Shown in pieces: positions 44,166 to 52,519 of a DNA stretch of 64,000 bases. The stretch is from Celeribacter baekdonensis (lineage in GTDB: Bacteria; Pseudomonadota; Alphaproteobacteria; Rhodobacterales; Rhodobacteraceae): positions 310,001 through 374,000 of the forward strand of contig NZ_FNBL01000003.1 in NCBI RefSeq assembly GCF_900102315.1. The letters run 5' to 3'. Within the stretch, counting starts at the first letter, position 1; every line of letters starts with the position of its first letter. A program made the position numbers and the translations under genes. The notes under the pieces were generated by a model. It searched no databases and was not told the DNA's origin. It worked only from the letters and a program-made list of their open reading frames with translations.

Positions 44166-45041
44166 ATGGCCGATCTCTCCGCTGCGCCCCTGGACGCGAC
44201 GCGCGCTCATTATCTTGCGCTGACCCGTCAACGCCGTCTTTATGGCGGGATCATGCTTTTGGTCTTTGTCCTGCTGATGGCCTCCGGTTTTGGCATCGCC
44301 AATGACCGCAACGCCGGTGGATTTTTGCCCGGCTTGCCGCATATTTTCGACTTTCCTGCCGGGGTGATATCCGAAGCTTGGACCAAACGCGCCAACTTGC
44401 CGGATCATTTGAGAAACGCCCTCCCGGCGCTGGTGGAGACCATCAATATCGCCGCTGTCGCCACATTGTTTGGCGCGTTTTTTGCCATTCTCTTGTCGAT
44501 GTTCGCCACGCGCGGTCTCGCGCCTTGGCCGCGTCTGATTCCGGTGTTTCGCCGGATAATGGACCTGATGCGCGCCGTGCCGGAGATTGTCATCGCGCTT
44601 GTGTTGATTTTCGTTTTGGGCGGCGGGCCGGTGCCTGCGGCCATCGCGATTGCCTTTCACACCGTCGGGGCGCTGGGCAAGCTGTTCTCCGAGGTCAATG
44701 AAAATGCCGATCAAAAGCCGCTTGAAGGTCTCGCCTCTGTCGGCGCGATCTGGCCGCAGCGGATGCTTTTGGGCCTTGTCCCACAGGTCGCGCCCAACTG
44801 GTTTTCCTACGCCCTTCTGCGTTTTGAGATCAACATTCGTGCCTCCGCGATCCTTGGCTTTGTCGGTGCGGGCGGCATTGGGTATGAGCTTAAAAACGCG
44901 ATTTCCTGGGGGCAGGGCAAGTTCGACGAAGCGGCTGCGGTCTTTATCCTGTTGTTCCTGACCATCGTGTTTTTCGATCAACTTTCGTCTTATGTGCGCA
45001 ACCGTCTGACCTATGGATCTGACAAAGGAGCCGGCAAATGA
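44166..45041 (+). CDS. phnE: Phosphonate ABC transporter permease PhnE (first copy)
   Basis: Inner-membrane permease of 291 residues with about six helices. The permease/ATPase coupling (EAA-like) loop lies in LEGLASVGAIWPQRMLLGLVPQVAP near residues 190-210. Start is ATG 44166 with AAGGACCTCCC upstream. The end overlaps the second phnE by ATGA, so two permease subunits are made in a coupled way and probably heterodimerise. Confidence 0.93.
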   Translation: MADLSAAPLDATRAHYLALTRQRRLYGGIMLLVFVLLMASGFGIANDRNAGGFLPGLPHIFDFPAGVISEAWTKRANLPDHLRNALPALVETINIAAVATLFGAFFAILLSMFATRGLAPWPRLIPVFRRIMDLMRAVPEIVIALVLIFVLGGGPVPAAIAIAFHTVGALGKLFSEVNENADQKPLEGLASVGAIWPQRMLLGLVPQVAPNWFSYALLRFEINIRASAILGFVGAGGIGYELKNAISWGQGKFDEAAAVFILLFLTIVFFDQLSSYVRNRLTYGSDKGAGK

Positions 45042-46366
45042 GCTTTGTGTCCCCCTCTGACGATCCGCGACATATGCACAACCGCGCCGCCGCGATGATC
45101 GCCCGCAAACGGCTTTTGACCTTTGTCGCGCCGCTTTTTGTCTTGGGCTATTTCGTCTATATTTTCTTCGCCTTCGACATCATGGGACTGGCTGAGCGCG
45201 CCCGGCTTGATAATGCGGTGACGCTGGTTTCGGACACTTATAGCTACAAAACCGTGGTCGAGCGCAACAACCGGACTGGCGAAATCGGGGTCGCGGTGGA
45301 GGGCGAGCGCAAGGGCACCTATGACGCCAGCAACTATCCCGGTTGGGTCACGGTCGGCGAGGACGCCGCCTTGATCACACTTGATGATGGTGGCACGATT
45401 GAGATCGTGGGTGACATTGTGCGCTATGACGTGCCGGGGTTTGGCGTTGTTGAGGCGACTCAAAACCGCACCGATGGCGTGAAGCTCAATCTTGATACCG
45501 CGGATTTGCCGGACTGGATTTCCTATTCCAAAACCCGCGTGACCATCACCACAGATGCGGCGCGCCTGTCCCTGACCAAAGCCCGCACCGAGGTCTTTGT
45601 CTATGACTTCGGCTGGGAGCTGTTCTGGGTCACGTTGGATAGCCCTTATTCGGGTCACTCGCTGATGGAGGTCCTCACCGGGCCGCAACTCGACCCGACC
45701 CGTCCGAACATCGCAGGCGCATGGCATGACTTTTGGAACAACGCCATTTGGCGTCATGGCGAGACCGCATGGGCGCTGTTCGAAACTATCTTGATGGCCT
45801 TTCTCGGCACCTTTGGCGCGGCTATCGTTGCGCTGCCCCTCGCTTTCATGGCGGCCAAAAACTTTGCGCCCTTTATGGCGGTGCGGATGCTGGCGCGGCG
45901 GCTGTTTGACTTTCTGCGTGGCGTCGATGGCTTGATCTGGACCATCCTTTTGTCCCGCGCCTTTGGCCCCGGTCCGATGACGGGCGCTTTGGCGATGCTG
46001 TTCACCGACACCGGCTCTTTCGGCAAACTGTTTTCCGAAGCTTTGGAAAACGTTGACAGCAAACAGATCGAAGGCATTGCCTCCACAGGTGCCAAACCCA
46101 TGCAGCGCTACCGTTTCGGCGTGATCCCGCAAATCGTTCCCGTGCTCTTGTCACAAGTGCTCTATTTCCTCGAATCCAACACCCGTTCGGCCACCATCAT
46201 TGGCGCGATCACCGGAGGGGGTATCGGGCTTTTGCTGACCCAAGCCATGATCACCCAAAAGGATTGGGAAGAGGTCACCTATTACATCATTCTCATCATC
46301 TTGATGGTGATGGGGATGGACACGATCTCAAGCTGGCTGCGGCGCAAATTGATCAAGGGCGACTGA
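45038..46366 (+). CDS. phnE: Phosphonate ABC transporter permease PhnE (second copy, extended)
   Basis: A 442-residue permease, about 150 longer than the first copy. After one N-terminal helix (LTFVAPLFVLGYFVYIFFAF) there is an extra-membrane region of about 180 residues (e.g. VVERNNRTGEIGVAVEGERKG, then WVTVGEDAALITLDDGG), then the normal permease core with IEGIASTGAKPMQRYRFGVIP as coupling loop and IIGAITGGGIGLLLTQAM. The inserted region is probably periplasmic. Ends before a small terminator-like hairpin. Confidence 0.92.
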   Translation: MSFVSPSDDPRHMHNRAAAMIARKRLLTFVAPLFVLGYFVYIFFAFDIMGLAERARLDNAVTLVSDTYSYKTVVERNNRTGEIGVAVEGERKGTYDASNYPGWVTVGEDAALITLDDGGTIEIVGDIVRYDVPGFGVVEATQNRTDGVKLNLDTADLPDWISYSKTRVTITTDAARLSLTKARTEVFVYDFGWELFWVTLDSPYSGHSLMEVLTGPQLDPTRPNIAGAWHDFWNNAIWRHGETAWALFETILMAFLGTFGAAIVALPLAFMAAKNFAPFMAVRMLARRLFDFLRGVDGLIWTILLSRAFGPGPMTGALAMLFTDTGSFGKLFSEALENVDSKQIEGIASTGAKPMQRYRFGVIPQIVPVLLSQVLYFLESNTRSATIIGAITGGGIGLLLTQAMITQKDWEEVTYYIILIILMVMGMDTISSWLRRKLIKGD

Positions 46367-46383
46367 GTATTTGATCTGCAATG

Positions 46384-46405
46384 AAGACAGCACTTGCAGT
46401 CTTTA
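46384..46405 (+). terminator. Hairpin after phnCDEE
   Basis: AAGACAGCA and TGCAGTCTT form a 9-bp stem with one A-A mismatch and a 2-nt core, followed by TA. It ends the transporter operon weakly; read-through into the acetyltransferase gene at 46459 is likely. Confidence 0.5.
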
Positions 46406-46458
46406 TCGCGATTAAAATACTCCCGCCGGAGGCATCCGCGATTTCAACGAGGTAAACC

Positions 46459-47073
46459 ATGCCAAAACTCAGCGCCACCGCCCCCTTTGTCCATGACGGA
46501 GCCGAGGTGACCCGTTCGACCTTTGGTGCCTATTGCGAGGTTGGAAAAGGCGCGCGGGTGTCGAATTCGGAGTTCATGGATTACGCCTATTGCGATCAAT
46601 ATGCCGACATCGCCAACACCACTTTGGGCAAGTTTGCCAATATCGCCGCCTTCACCAGAATCGGCCCCACCGATCACCCCTATAAAAACGCCTCGCTGCA
46701 TCATTTTCTCTACCGCTCGTCTTACTATTGGGAGGATGTCGAGGATGATCCGGCCTTCTTTGCCGCGCGCTCTGCCCGGCGCTCGACCATCGGTCACGAC
46801 ACATGGATCGGCCATGGCGCGATCATCAAACCCGAGGTGAGCATCGGCAACGGTGCCATCGTGGCCTCGGGTGCTGTGGTGACCAAAGATGTCGCGCCCT
46901 ATATGATTGTCGCGGGTGTGCCCGCCACGCCGCTGCGCGCGCGCTACCCGGACGGGATCGCCGAGCGGATGGAGGCCTTGGCGTGGTGGGATTGGAGCCA
47001 TGCGGCGCTGAAGCGCGCGCTTGCCGATTTCCGGGCGTTGCCTGCCGAGGCGTTTCTTGAGAAATACGAATAG
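46459..47073 (+). CDS. Phosphonate-associated hexapeptide-repeat acyltransferase
   Basis: A 204-residue left-handed beta-helix transferase of the chloramphenicol-acetyltransferase (CatB/LbH) type. Hexapeptide repeats run through ISIGNGAIVASGAVVTKDV near residues 125-145, with the catalytic-type histidine in ARSARRSTIGHDTWIGHGAII. The opening LSATAPFVHDGAEVTRSTFG matches the 'phosphonate metabolism protein, transferase hexapeptide family' seen in phn clusters. GAGG precedes ATG. It probably acetylates aminophosphonates or a phn intermediate, by analogy with PhnO, but the acceptor is not established. Confidence 0.82.
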   Translation: MPKLSATAPFVHDGAEVTRSTFGAYCEVGKGARVSNSEFMDYAYCDQYADIANTTLGKFANIAAFTRIGPTDHPYKNASLHHFLYRSSYYWEDVEDDPAFFAARSARRSTIGHDTWIGHGAIIKPEVSIGNGAIVASGAVVTKDVAPYMIVAGVPATPLRARYPDGIAERMEALAWWDWSHAALKRALADFRALPAEAFLEKYE

Positions 47074-47103
47074 ACGGAGGGGTAGGCGGACAGGCGCGCG
47101 GAT

Positions 47104-48282
47104 TTATTCCGCCGCCATCCGCATATCCCGACCAGAACGTGCCAGGCGTTCTCCGACCCGCCCCGACAGATAGGCGATGCGACCGTTTGAGATTGTGGCT
47201 TCGATCTCGCGGGTCTGTTCATCCATGATCACGAAATCGGCGCGTTTGCCAAATTCAAGATTGCCGCGATCAGACAGGTTCATGATCTCGGCGGGCTTGG
47301 TCGAAATCATCGCCCAGGCCGCGGGCAGGGGCAGCACCCCCTTGTCCACCAAGAGCCAAGCCGCTGCCGCCAAAGCCGGGTAGTGATAATCCGAGACCAG
47401 CGCGTCACACAGGCCGCGTTCGATCAGGCGTTGGGCCGAGATGTTGCCCGACTGCGACCCGCCACGCGCCACATTGGGCGCGCCCATCAGGACCGGGTCA
47501 TTCATCGCCTTGGCTGCCGCCGCCGCCTTTTCCGAGATCGGAAATTCGGCGACATGCGCGCCCAAAAGGCGGAATTCTTCGCGGGTTTCCGCGTCCGGGT
47601 CATCGTGGCTGCCATAGGTGACGCCCAGCACATCAAAGGCCTCGGCCAGCGCGCAGAGGTGGCGCGGCACTTCGGATTTGCGATCCTTGGCCTCGCGCAA
47701 AACCTTGATGAATTCTTCCGAACTGCGCCCGCTGCGTTTGGCCCATGTGGCAAATTCCATCGGGTCTTTCTTGGCGACTTCAATCGCTTCGGGCAGGTGA
47801 TTGTTGAAAATCACATAATCGACGCCGAACCGGCGGATCGCGGCCAAAAGCCTGTCCCGACTGTCGATCATATGGGTTTCACAGCGGATTTGCAGGCGAA
47901 TATCAATCAGGGCCGTCGGGGCAAAGGCCTGCCATTCACTCAGCAAATCTTCGGCATAATCCGGTCCGCGCAATCCGCCTTCCCAGCTCCAACACTGGGC
48001 AAACCACGCCGTGGTGACCCCATGCGCCGCCGCATCGCGTGCGGCAGAGGACAGGCCCGAGCGGATCGGGAAGGGGGCGCGTGGACGCGGCGCGATGTGG
48101 CGTTCAAACGCATCGCCATGCAAATCAATGATCCCCGGAAGAATCAGATACCCCGACAGATCAACCTCGGGAAAGGCGCCGCGCGAAATCCGGCCCTGTT
48201 CCACACAGAGCGAACGGCGTTGCAATATGCCGTCACGAAGAAGGGTTGCGCCCGTAAAGCGCAGCGGGGGAAGGATCGCCAT
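47104..48282 (-). CDS. phnM: PhnM, triphosphate diphosphohydrolase (copy 1)
   Basis: Amidohydrolase-fold enzyme converting ribose-1-phosphonate-5-triphosphate to the 5-phosphate plus diphosphate. The 392-residue product has LPGIIDLHGDAFERHIAPRPRAPF near 49-72 (metal histidines), YGSHDDPDAETREEF, MGAPNVARGGSQSGNISA near 286-303 and LVSDYHYPAL. AGGTG precedes ATG 48282. Downstream of phnF on the minus strand. The window holds a second phnM at 56324; this copy has the longer 'PRPRAPFPIRSGL' segment. Confidence 0.92.
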   Translation of the reverse strand: MAILPPLRFTGATLLRDGILQRRSLCVEQGRISRGAFPEVDLSGYLILPGIIDLHGDAFERHIAPRPRAPFPIRSGLSSAARDAAAHGVTTAWFAQCWSWEGGLRGPDYAEDLLSEWQAFAPTALIDIRLQIRCETHMIDSRDRLLAAIRRFGVDYVIFNNHLPEAIEVAKKDPMEFATWAKRSGRSSEEFIKVLREAKDRKSEVPRHLCALAEAFDVLGVTYGSHDDPDAETREEFRLLGAHVAEFPISEKAAAAAKAMNDPVLMGAPNVARGGSQSGNISAQRLIERGLCDALVSDYHYPALAAAAWLLVDKGVLPLPAAWAMISTKPAEIMNLSDRGNLEFGKRADFVIMDEQTREIEATISNGRIAYLSGRVGERLARSGRDMRMAAE

Positions 48283-48363
48283 AACTCACACCTGCCACTT
48301 AAGACGTTTCTAATAATTCAGGAACAAATACAGAGGCTTTGTATCGACTGCGTGACGTTTGGA

Positions 48364-49086
48364 TCAGTCCGGTGTGACAGTTAGCGTCACCCGATCTCCG
48401 GCAAACCATGTCAGGCCACGCTCGACGGGGATGCCGTCGAGCGTGGAGTTCAGGCTGACGGTGTGCAATAGCGGGTCCCCTTCGCGCAGGCCCAAATGCA
48501 GCGCCTGAGTGGTGGTGGTTCTTTCAGCACTGACGCGGGTTTCGGCCCGCACATAATCTTCGATCCCAACGGCTTTGAGCCCCTCGGTCACCGAGGCGGT
48601 TTGGGCCATTTGGCTGTCCAACCCAACAAGGCGGGTGATCGGGAAAATCGAAATGAAATGCGCGACGGGCGTGTCGCCTGACAGGGATAAGCCCTCATAA
48701 ATCAAAACGTTTTCTCCGGGGGAAAGTGCCAAAACACTGGCCTCAGTGGCATCACAGGGGCGGGTTTCAAGGCGCAACACCCGGCGATTGGGCAGCCGCC
48801 CCGTGGCGCGGATATTCTGGTGAAACCGTACCCGTTTGCCCAAGGGATAGTCCACCGGCGCGCTTTGCACAAACACCCCCGCACCGCGCCTTGAGCGTAC
48901 GATGCCGCGTTCGCCCAGATCGGACAGGGCATGACGCACCGTATGGCGATTGACGCCAAAACGAGCGGACAATTCCGCCTCGGTCGGCAGTTTATCCCCC
49001 GGCTTATAGTGGCCGCGCGCGATCTCTTCGCTCAGGGTTTCGGCGATGGATTTCCACACGGGTGTGCGGGGCATCGTGCGGGGCAT
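48364..49086 (-). CDS. phnF: PhnF, GntR/HutC family transcriptional regulator
   Basis: A 240-residue regulator with an N-terminal winged helix (VWKSIAETLSEEIARGHYKPG, TEAELSARFGVNRHTVRHAL, RGIVRSRRGAGVFV) and a C-terminal UTRA effector domain (PGENVLIYEGLSLSGDTPVAHF). This is the usual PhnF repressor of phosphonate genes. It is divergent from phnG with a 111-bp intergenic region containing an inverted repeat, and phnM copy 1 follows it on the same strand. Confidence 0.92.
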   Translation of the reverse strand: MPRTMPRTPVWKSIAETLSEEIARGHYKPGDKLPTEAELSARFGVNRHTVRHALSDLGERGIVRSRRGAGVFVQSAPVDYPLGKRVRFHQNIRATGRLPNRRVLRLETRPCDATEASVLALSPGENVLIYEGLSLSGDTPVAHFISIFPITRLVGLDSQMAQTASVTEGLKAVGIEDYVRAETRVSAERTTTTQALHLGLREGDPLLHTVSLNSTLDGIPVERGLTWFAGDRVTLTVTPD

Positions 49087-49149
49087 GGCGTGTCTCCGTC
49101 ATAATAATTTCACGAATTAGGGCTTGCCGAATGGGCGCGGATCGGGGAT

Positions 49150-49183
49150 GATTTGTCTAGTTGTATAGGATAACAGACAAATC
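49150..49183. promoter_or_regulatory. Candidate PhnF operator
   Basis: GATTTGTCT (49150-49158) and AGACAAATC (49175-49183) are perfect 9-bp inverted arms; between them TTGTATAGGATAACA has the GT..TATA..AC look of GntR/HutC sites. It lies between divergent phnF and phnG, 15 bp before the phnG ATG, suiting repression of phnG and autoregulation. Confidence 0.6.
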
Positions 49184-49197
49184 CGCAAGGTGTCTAG

Positions 49198-49677
49198 ATG
49201 AACAAAATGAACCCCGCCTCCAGTCAAGATGAGGCACCAGGTCCCGCCGCACGAAAGGCCTGGATGAGTGTTTTGGCAAAGTCCAATCCCAAAGATTTGA
49301 ACGCAGGTCTCGCGGCTTTTGGCGCGCTTCCGACGTTTGACTGGCTGCGTCGTCCCGAGATCGGCGGCGTGATGGTGCGCGGGCGTATGGGCGGTACGGG
49401 CACGGCGTTTAATCTGGGTGAAATGACAGCAACACGCTGTTCGCTGCGCCTTGAGAGCGGCGAGGTCGGCCATGCCTATGTGCAAGGCCGCGACACGCGA
49501 CATGCCGAACAGGCGGCGATTGTGGATGCGATGATGCAGGGGCCGAATGCGGCGGCGGTGCAGGCAGCGGTGTTGACGCCGCTGAGTGAGGCGTTTGCCA
49601 CACAGCGGCTCAAGCGGGCCGAAAAAGCAGCCGCCACAAAGGTTGATTTCTTTACGATGGTGCGGGGAGAAGATTGA
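49198..49677 (+). CDS. phnG: C-P lyase subunit PhnG
   Basis: Subunit of the PhnGHIJ core complex that, with PhnI and PhnL, attaches phosphonate to ribose from ATP. 159 residues. Signals include WMSVLAKSNPKDLNAGL near 22-38, MVRGRMGGTGTAFNLGEMTATRC near 59-81 and GHAYVQGRDTRHAEQAAIVDAMMQ near 90-113. AAGG precedes ATG 49198. Starts the catalytic operon phnG-H-I-J-K with near-continuous overlaps, apart from the gap between phnI and phnJ. Confidence 0.94.
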   Translation: MNKMNPASSQDEAPGPAARKAWMSVLAKSNPKDLNAGLAAFGALPTFDWLRRPEIGGVMVRGRMGGTGTAFNLGEMTATRCSLRLESGEVGHAYVQGRDTRHAEQAAIVDAMMQGPNAAAVQAAVLTPLSEAFATQRLKRAEKAAATKVDFFTMVRGED

Positions 49678-50258
49678 TGGATATGCAAAGCCTCTCTGGT
49701 GGTTTCGCCACCCCGCCACAGGACTCGTCACGCGCCTTTCGCGCCGCCCTTGAAACTCTGGCCCGTCCCGGAACGATCCATGACATTTCGGGGGCCAAGG
49801 CGCCTGCGCCGGTGTCAGAGGCGGCGGCAACCCTGATCCTTACGCTTTGTGACCCGGAAACGCCGCTCTATTTGGCCGGAGCGCATGACACGCCCGACAT
49901 CCGCGATTGGGTCGCCTTTCACATCGGCGCGCCGCTGGTTGGTCCCGAACAGGCGATGTTCGCGCTTGGCGCATGGGAGGCGCTGTCCCCGATCACAGTC
50001 TTCCCCATCGGCACCCCGGAATATCCAGATCGCTCGACCACGCTGATCGTGGAAATGGATACACTGAACCAAGACGGGATGCGCCTGAGCGGGCCGGGGA
50101 TCAAAGACAGCGCCATGCTGGCTTTGCCCGATCTTGCGCCGTTTCAAATGAACGCCGGGTTGTTCCCACTGGGCCTTGATTTCTATTTCACCGCTGGAAC
50201 CCGGCTTGCGGGACTGCCGCGCACGACCAATGTGTCTGACCTGATGGAGGCGAACTGA
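49677..50258 (+). CDS. phnH: C-P lyase subunit PhnH
   Basis: PLP-like-fold (inactive) subunit of the C-P lyase core, 193 residues. Signals are SLSGGFATPPQDSSRAFRAAL at 4-24, ARPGTIHDISG near 29-39 and the C-terminal FYFTAGTRLAGLPRTTNVS. The ATG at 49677 overlaps the phnG stop (TGATG); a TTG three bases earlier is an unlikely alternative. Ends in a TGATG overlap with phnI. Confidence 0.93.
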   Translation: MDMQSLSGGFATPPQDSSRAFRAALETLARPGTIHDISGAKAPAPVSEAAATLILTLCDPETPLYLAGAHDTPDIRDWVAFHIGAPLVGPEQAMFALGAWEALSPITVFPIGTPEYPDRSTTLIVEMDTLNQDGMRLSGPGIKDSAMLALPDLAPFQMNAGLFPLGLDFYFTAGTRLAGLPRTTNVSDLMEAN

Positions 50259-51346
50259 TGTATGTGGCTGTCAAAGGCGGCGAGCGGGCGATTGACAACG
50301 CCCATGCTTGGCTGGCCGAGGAGCGCCGGGGGGACACGTCGGTTGCGGAACTGTCGGTGCCGCAAATTCGCGAACAATTGGCGCTGGCGGTCAACCGGGT
50401 GATGACCGAAGGCTCGCTCTATGATCCCGATCTGGCCGCTCTGGCAATCAAACAATCGCGCGGCGATTTGATCGAGGCGATTTTCCTCATTCGTGCCTAT
50501 CGCACCACCCTGCCGCGCATCGGCCATTCGCGCCCGGTTGAAACCGAAACCATGCTCTGTGATCGCCGGATTTCCGCGACGTTCAAAGACGTGCCGGGCG
50601 GGCAGGTGCTTGGGCCGACCTTCGATTACACCCACCGTTTGCTGGATTTCAAACTGGCGGCGGACGGCGAAGCGATGGCGGCACAGACCGCCGCGCCACG
50701 CATAGAACCGACACCGCATGTGACCGAGTTTCTCAACAAAGAGGGGCTGATCCAGACCGAGGCCCGTTCGGAGGACACGCCGCCGGATTTGACCCGCGAG
50801 CCGATGGAACTGCCCGCCAACCGCGCGCTGCGGCTTCAGGCACTGGCGCGGGGCGACGAAGGGTTCGTGCTCTCCATGGCCTATTCGACCCAGCGCGGCT
50901 ATGGCAACAGCCACGCCTTTGTCGGCGAATTGCGCATCGGCAAGGTCGCGGTGGAACTGGATATTCCCGAACTTGGCTTTGCCATTGAGATCGGTGAGGT
51001 CGAGTTGACCGAATGCGAAACGGTGAACAAATTCGCCGGCTCAAAAGTCGAGCCGCCGCAGTTCACCCGCGGCTATGGCCTGACCTTTGGTCAAACCGAA
51101 CGCAAAGCGATTTCCATGGCTTTGGTCGATCGGGCGTTGCGATCCAAAGAGCTTGGCGTCGAGATGTCGAACTCTCCGGCGCATGACGAAGAATTCGTGC
51201 TGTATCATTGTGACAACATTCAGGCGACCGGATTCTTGGAGCATATCAAATTACCACATTATGTGGATTTCCAATCCGAGATGGAACTGGTCCGCAAAAT
51301 GCGCGCGGAAATCTTTGCAGCCCAGCACAAGGAGGCGGCAGAATGA
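50258..51346 (+). CDS. phnI: C-P lyase subunit PhnI (nucleosidase)
   Basis: Catalytic subunit that displaces adenine from ATP with phosphonate. 362 residues, the usual length. Motifs include MYVAVKGGERAIDNAHAWLA at the start, HSRPVETETMLCDRRISATF near 90-109, LARGDEGFVLSMAYSTQRGYG near 197-217 and DEEFVLYHCDNIQATGFLEH near 308-327. Overlaps phnH by TGATG. Unusually, a 306-bp gap with an antisense small gene separates it from phnJ. Confidence 0.95.
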   Translation: MYVAVKGGERAIDNAHAWLAEERRGDTSVAELSVPQIREQLALAVNRVMTEGSLYDPDLAALAIKQSRGDLIEAIFLIRAYRTTLPRIGHSRPVETETMLCDRRISATFKDVPGGQVLGPTFDYTHRLLDFKLAADGEAMAAQTAAPRIEPTPHVTEFLNKEGLIQTEARSEDTPPDLTREPMELPANRALRLQALARGDEGFVLSMAYSTQRGYGNSHAFVGELRIGKVAVELDIPELGFAIEIGEVELTECETVNKFAGSKVEPPQFTRGYGLTFGQTERKAISMALVDRALRSKELGVEMSNSPAHDEEFVLYHCDNIQATGFLEHIKLPHYVDFQSEMELVRKMRAEIFAAQHKEAAE

Positions 51347-51348
51347 AG

Positions 51349-51594
51349 TCAGTCAAAACCGCCGCCATCGTCAAACCCATCAAAGCCTGTGCTGCTGTGG
51401 CTACCGGAATCTCCGGGCATAGAGTTCTGGGACTTTGGCGTGTGGCTCGCGTTATGAAAGATCAGCCCGATGATGCCAAAGACCAAACCGGTCAACAGTA
51501 CGAAAAGGTTCGGATGCGCGTAAATTTGCTCGCACATGAACGGGCTGAGAATTTTCGGGTCCTGACAGACAAGTTGGTCCTGAAGATCGCTCAT
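51349..51594 (-). CDS. Small membrane protein encoded antisense between phnI and phnJ
   Basis: An 81-residue protein on the minus strand with one hydrophobic helix (NLFVLLTGLVFGIIGLIF near 31-48) and a Gly/Asp/Phe-rich tail (TGFDGFDDGGGFD). AAGGT lies seven bases before ATG 51594, and codon use matches neighbouring genes. A plus-strand frame (51343-51660) overlapping the phnI stop by ATGA also exists, but has untypical codons and no recognisable features, so I favour the minus strand. Function unknown. Its position inside the C-P lyase operon is odd. Confidence 0.55.
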   Translation of the reverse strand: MSDLQDQLVCQDPKILSPFMCEQIYAHPNLFVLLTGLVFGIIGLIFHNASHTPKSQNSMPGDSGSHSSTGFDGFDDGGGFD

Positions 51595-51652
51595 AAAATA
51601 TACCTTGAACAGAAATACATGCAGCACGCGGCATCGCGTTTGGGGGTCGATT

Positions 51653-52519
51653 ATGTCTGACTATAACTTCGCCTATCTCGACGAGCAAACCAAACGGATG
51701 ATCCGGCGCGCGATCCTCAAAGGCATTGCGATCCCCGGCTATCAGGTGCCGTTTGCCTCCCGCGAAATGCCGATGCCTTATGGCTGGGGCACAGGCGGGG
51801 TGCAGGTGACGGCGGCCTGTTTGACGCCGGAGGACACGTTGAAAGTGATCGACCAAGGCGCCGATGACACCACCAACGCCGTGTCGATCCGCAAGTTCTT
51901 TGAAAAGACCGCCGAGATTGCCGTGACCGAGAAAACCGGCGATGCGACGGTGATCCAAACCCGCCACCGCATCCCGGAGGAACCTTTGGGCGAGGGGCAG
52001 ATTTTGGTCTATCAAGTGCCAATCCCCGAGCCTTTGCGGTTTTTGGAGCCGCGCGAGACCGAGACACGCAAAATGCACGCGCTTGAGGAATACGGTCTGA
52101 TGCATGTGAAGCTCTACGAAGACATCGCGCGCCACGGCCATATCGCCACCTCCTATGCCTATCCGGTCAAGGTCGAAGGGCGCTATGTGATGGACCCGTC
52201 GCCGATCCCGAAATTCGACAATCCGAAAATGGAGATGGCGGCGATCCAACTGTTTGGCGCGGGCCGCGAACAACGCATCTACGCGGTGCCGCCCTACACC
52301 AAAGTCGTCTCGCTCGATTTCGAAGATCACCCGTTTGATCCCTCCAAGGCCGATCACCCCTGTGATCTCTGCGGCGCGGAACACACCTATTTGGATGAGG
52401 TGATCATTGATGACGCGGGCGGGCGGATGTTCGTGTGTTCCGACACTGATTATTGCGCCGGACGGCAGGCCAAGGGCCACCGTGGGCGTCTCAGCCCGAC
52501 CGAGGAGGCCGCACAATGA
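51653..52519 (+). CDS. phnJ: C-P lyase PhnJ (radical SAM)
   Basis: Radical-SAM enzyme that breaks the carbon-phosphorus bond, 288 residues. The start MSDYNFAYLDEQTKRMIRRA and core GYQVPFASREMPMPYGWGTGG are typical. The cluster and catalytic cysteines lie near the C terminus: CDLC, then C-SDTD-YC about 22 residues later, the same four-cysteine arrangement as E. coli PhnJ. Start ATG 51653 has GGGGGT upstream. Overlaps phnK by ATGA. Confidence 0.95.
   Translation: MSDYNFAYLDEQTKRMIRRAILKGIAIPGYQVPFASREMPMPYGWGTGGVQVTAACLTPEDTLKVIDQGADDTTNAVSIRKFFEKTAEIAVTEKTGDATVIQTRHRIPEEPLGEGQILVYQVPIPEPLRFLEPRETETRKMHALEEYGLMHVKLYEDIARHGHIATSYAYPVKVEGRYVMDPSPIPKFDNPKMEMAAIQLFGAGREQRIYAVPPYTKVVSLDFEDHPFDPSKADHPCDLCGAEHTYLDEVIIDDAGGRMFVCSDTDYCAGRQAKGHRGRLSPTEEAAQ

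Noticed and set aside
43140-44981. Minus-strand open frame of 613 codons opposite phnD and phnE
   Set aside because: His/Gly/Arg-rich shadow; the plus strand carries intact phn genes.
51343-51660. Plus-strand 105-codon frame between phnI and phnJ
   Set aside because: Although it overlaps the phnI stop as ATGA, its codons are unlike neighbours and the opposite strand encodes a more protein-like product; kept only as an alternative.
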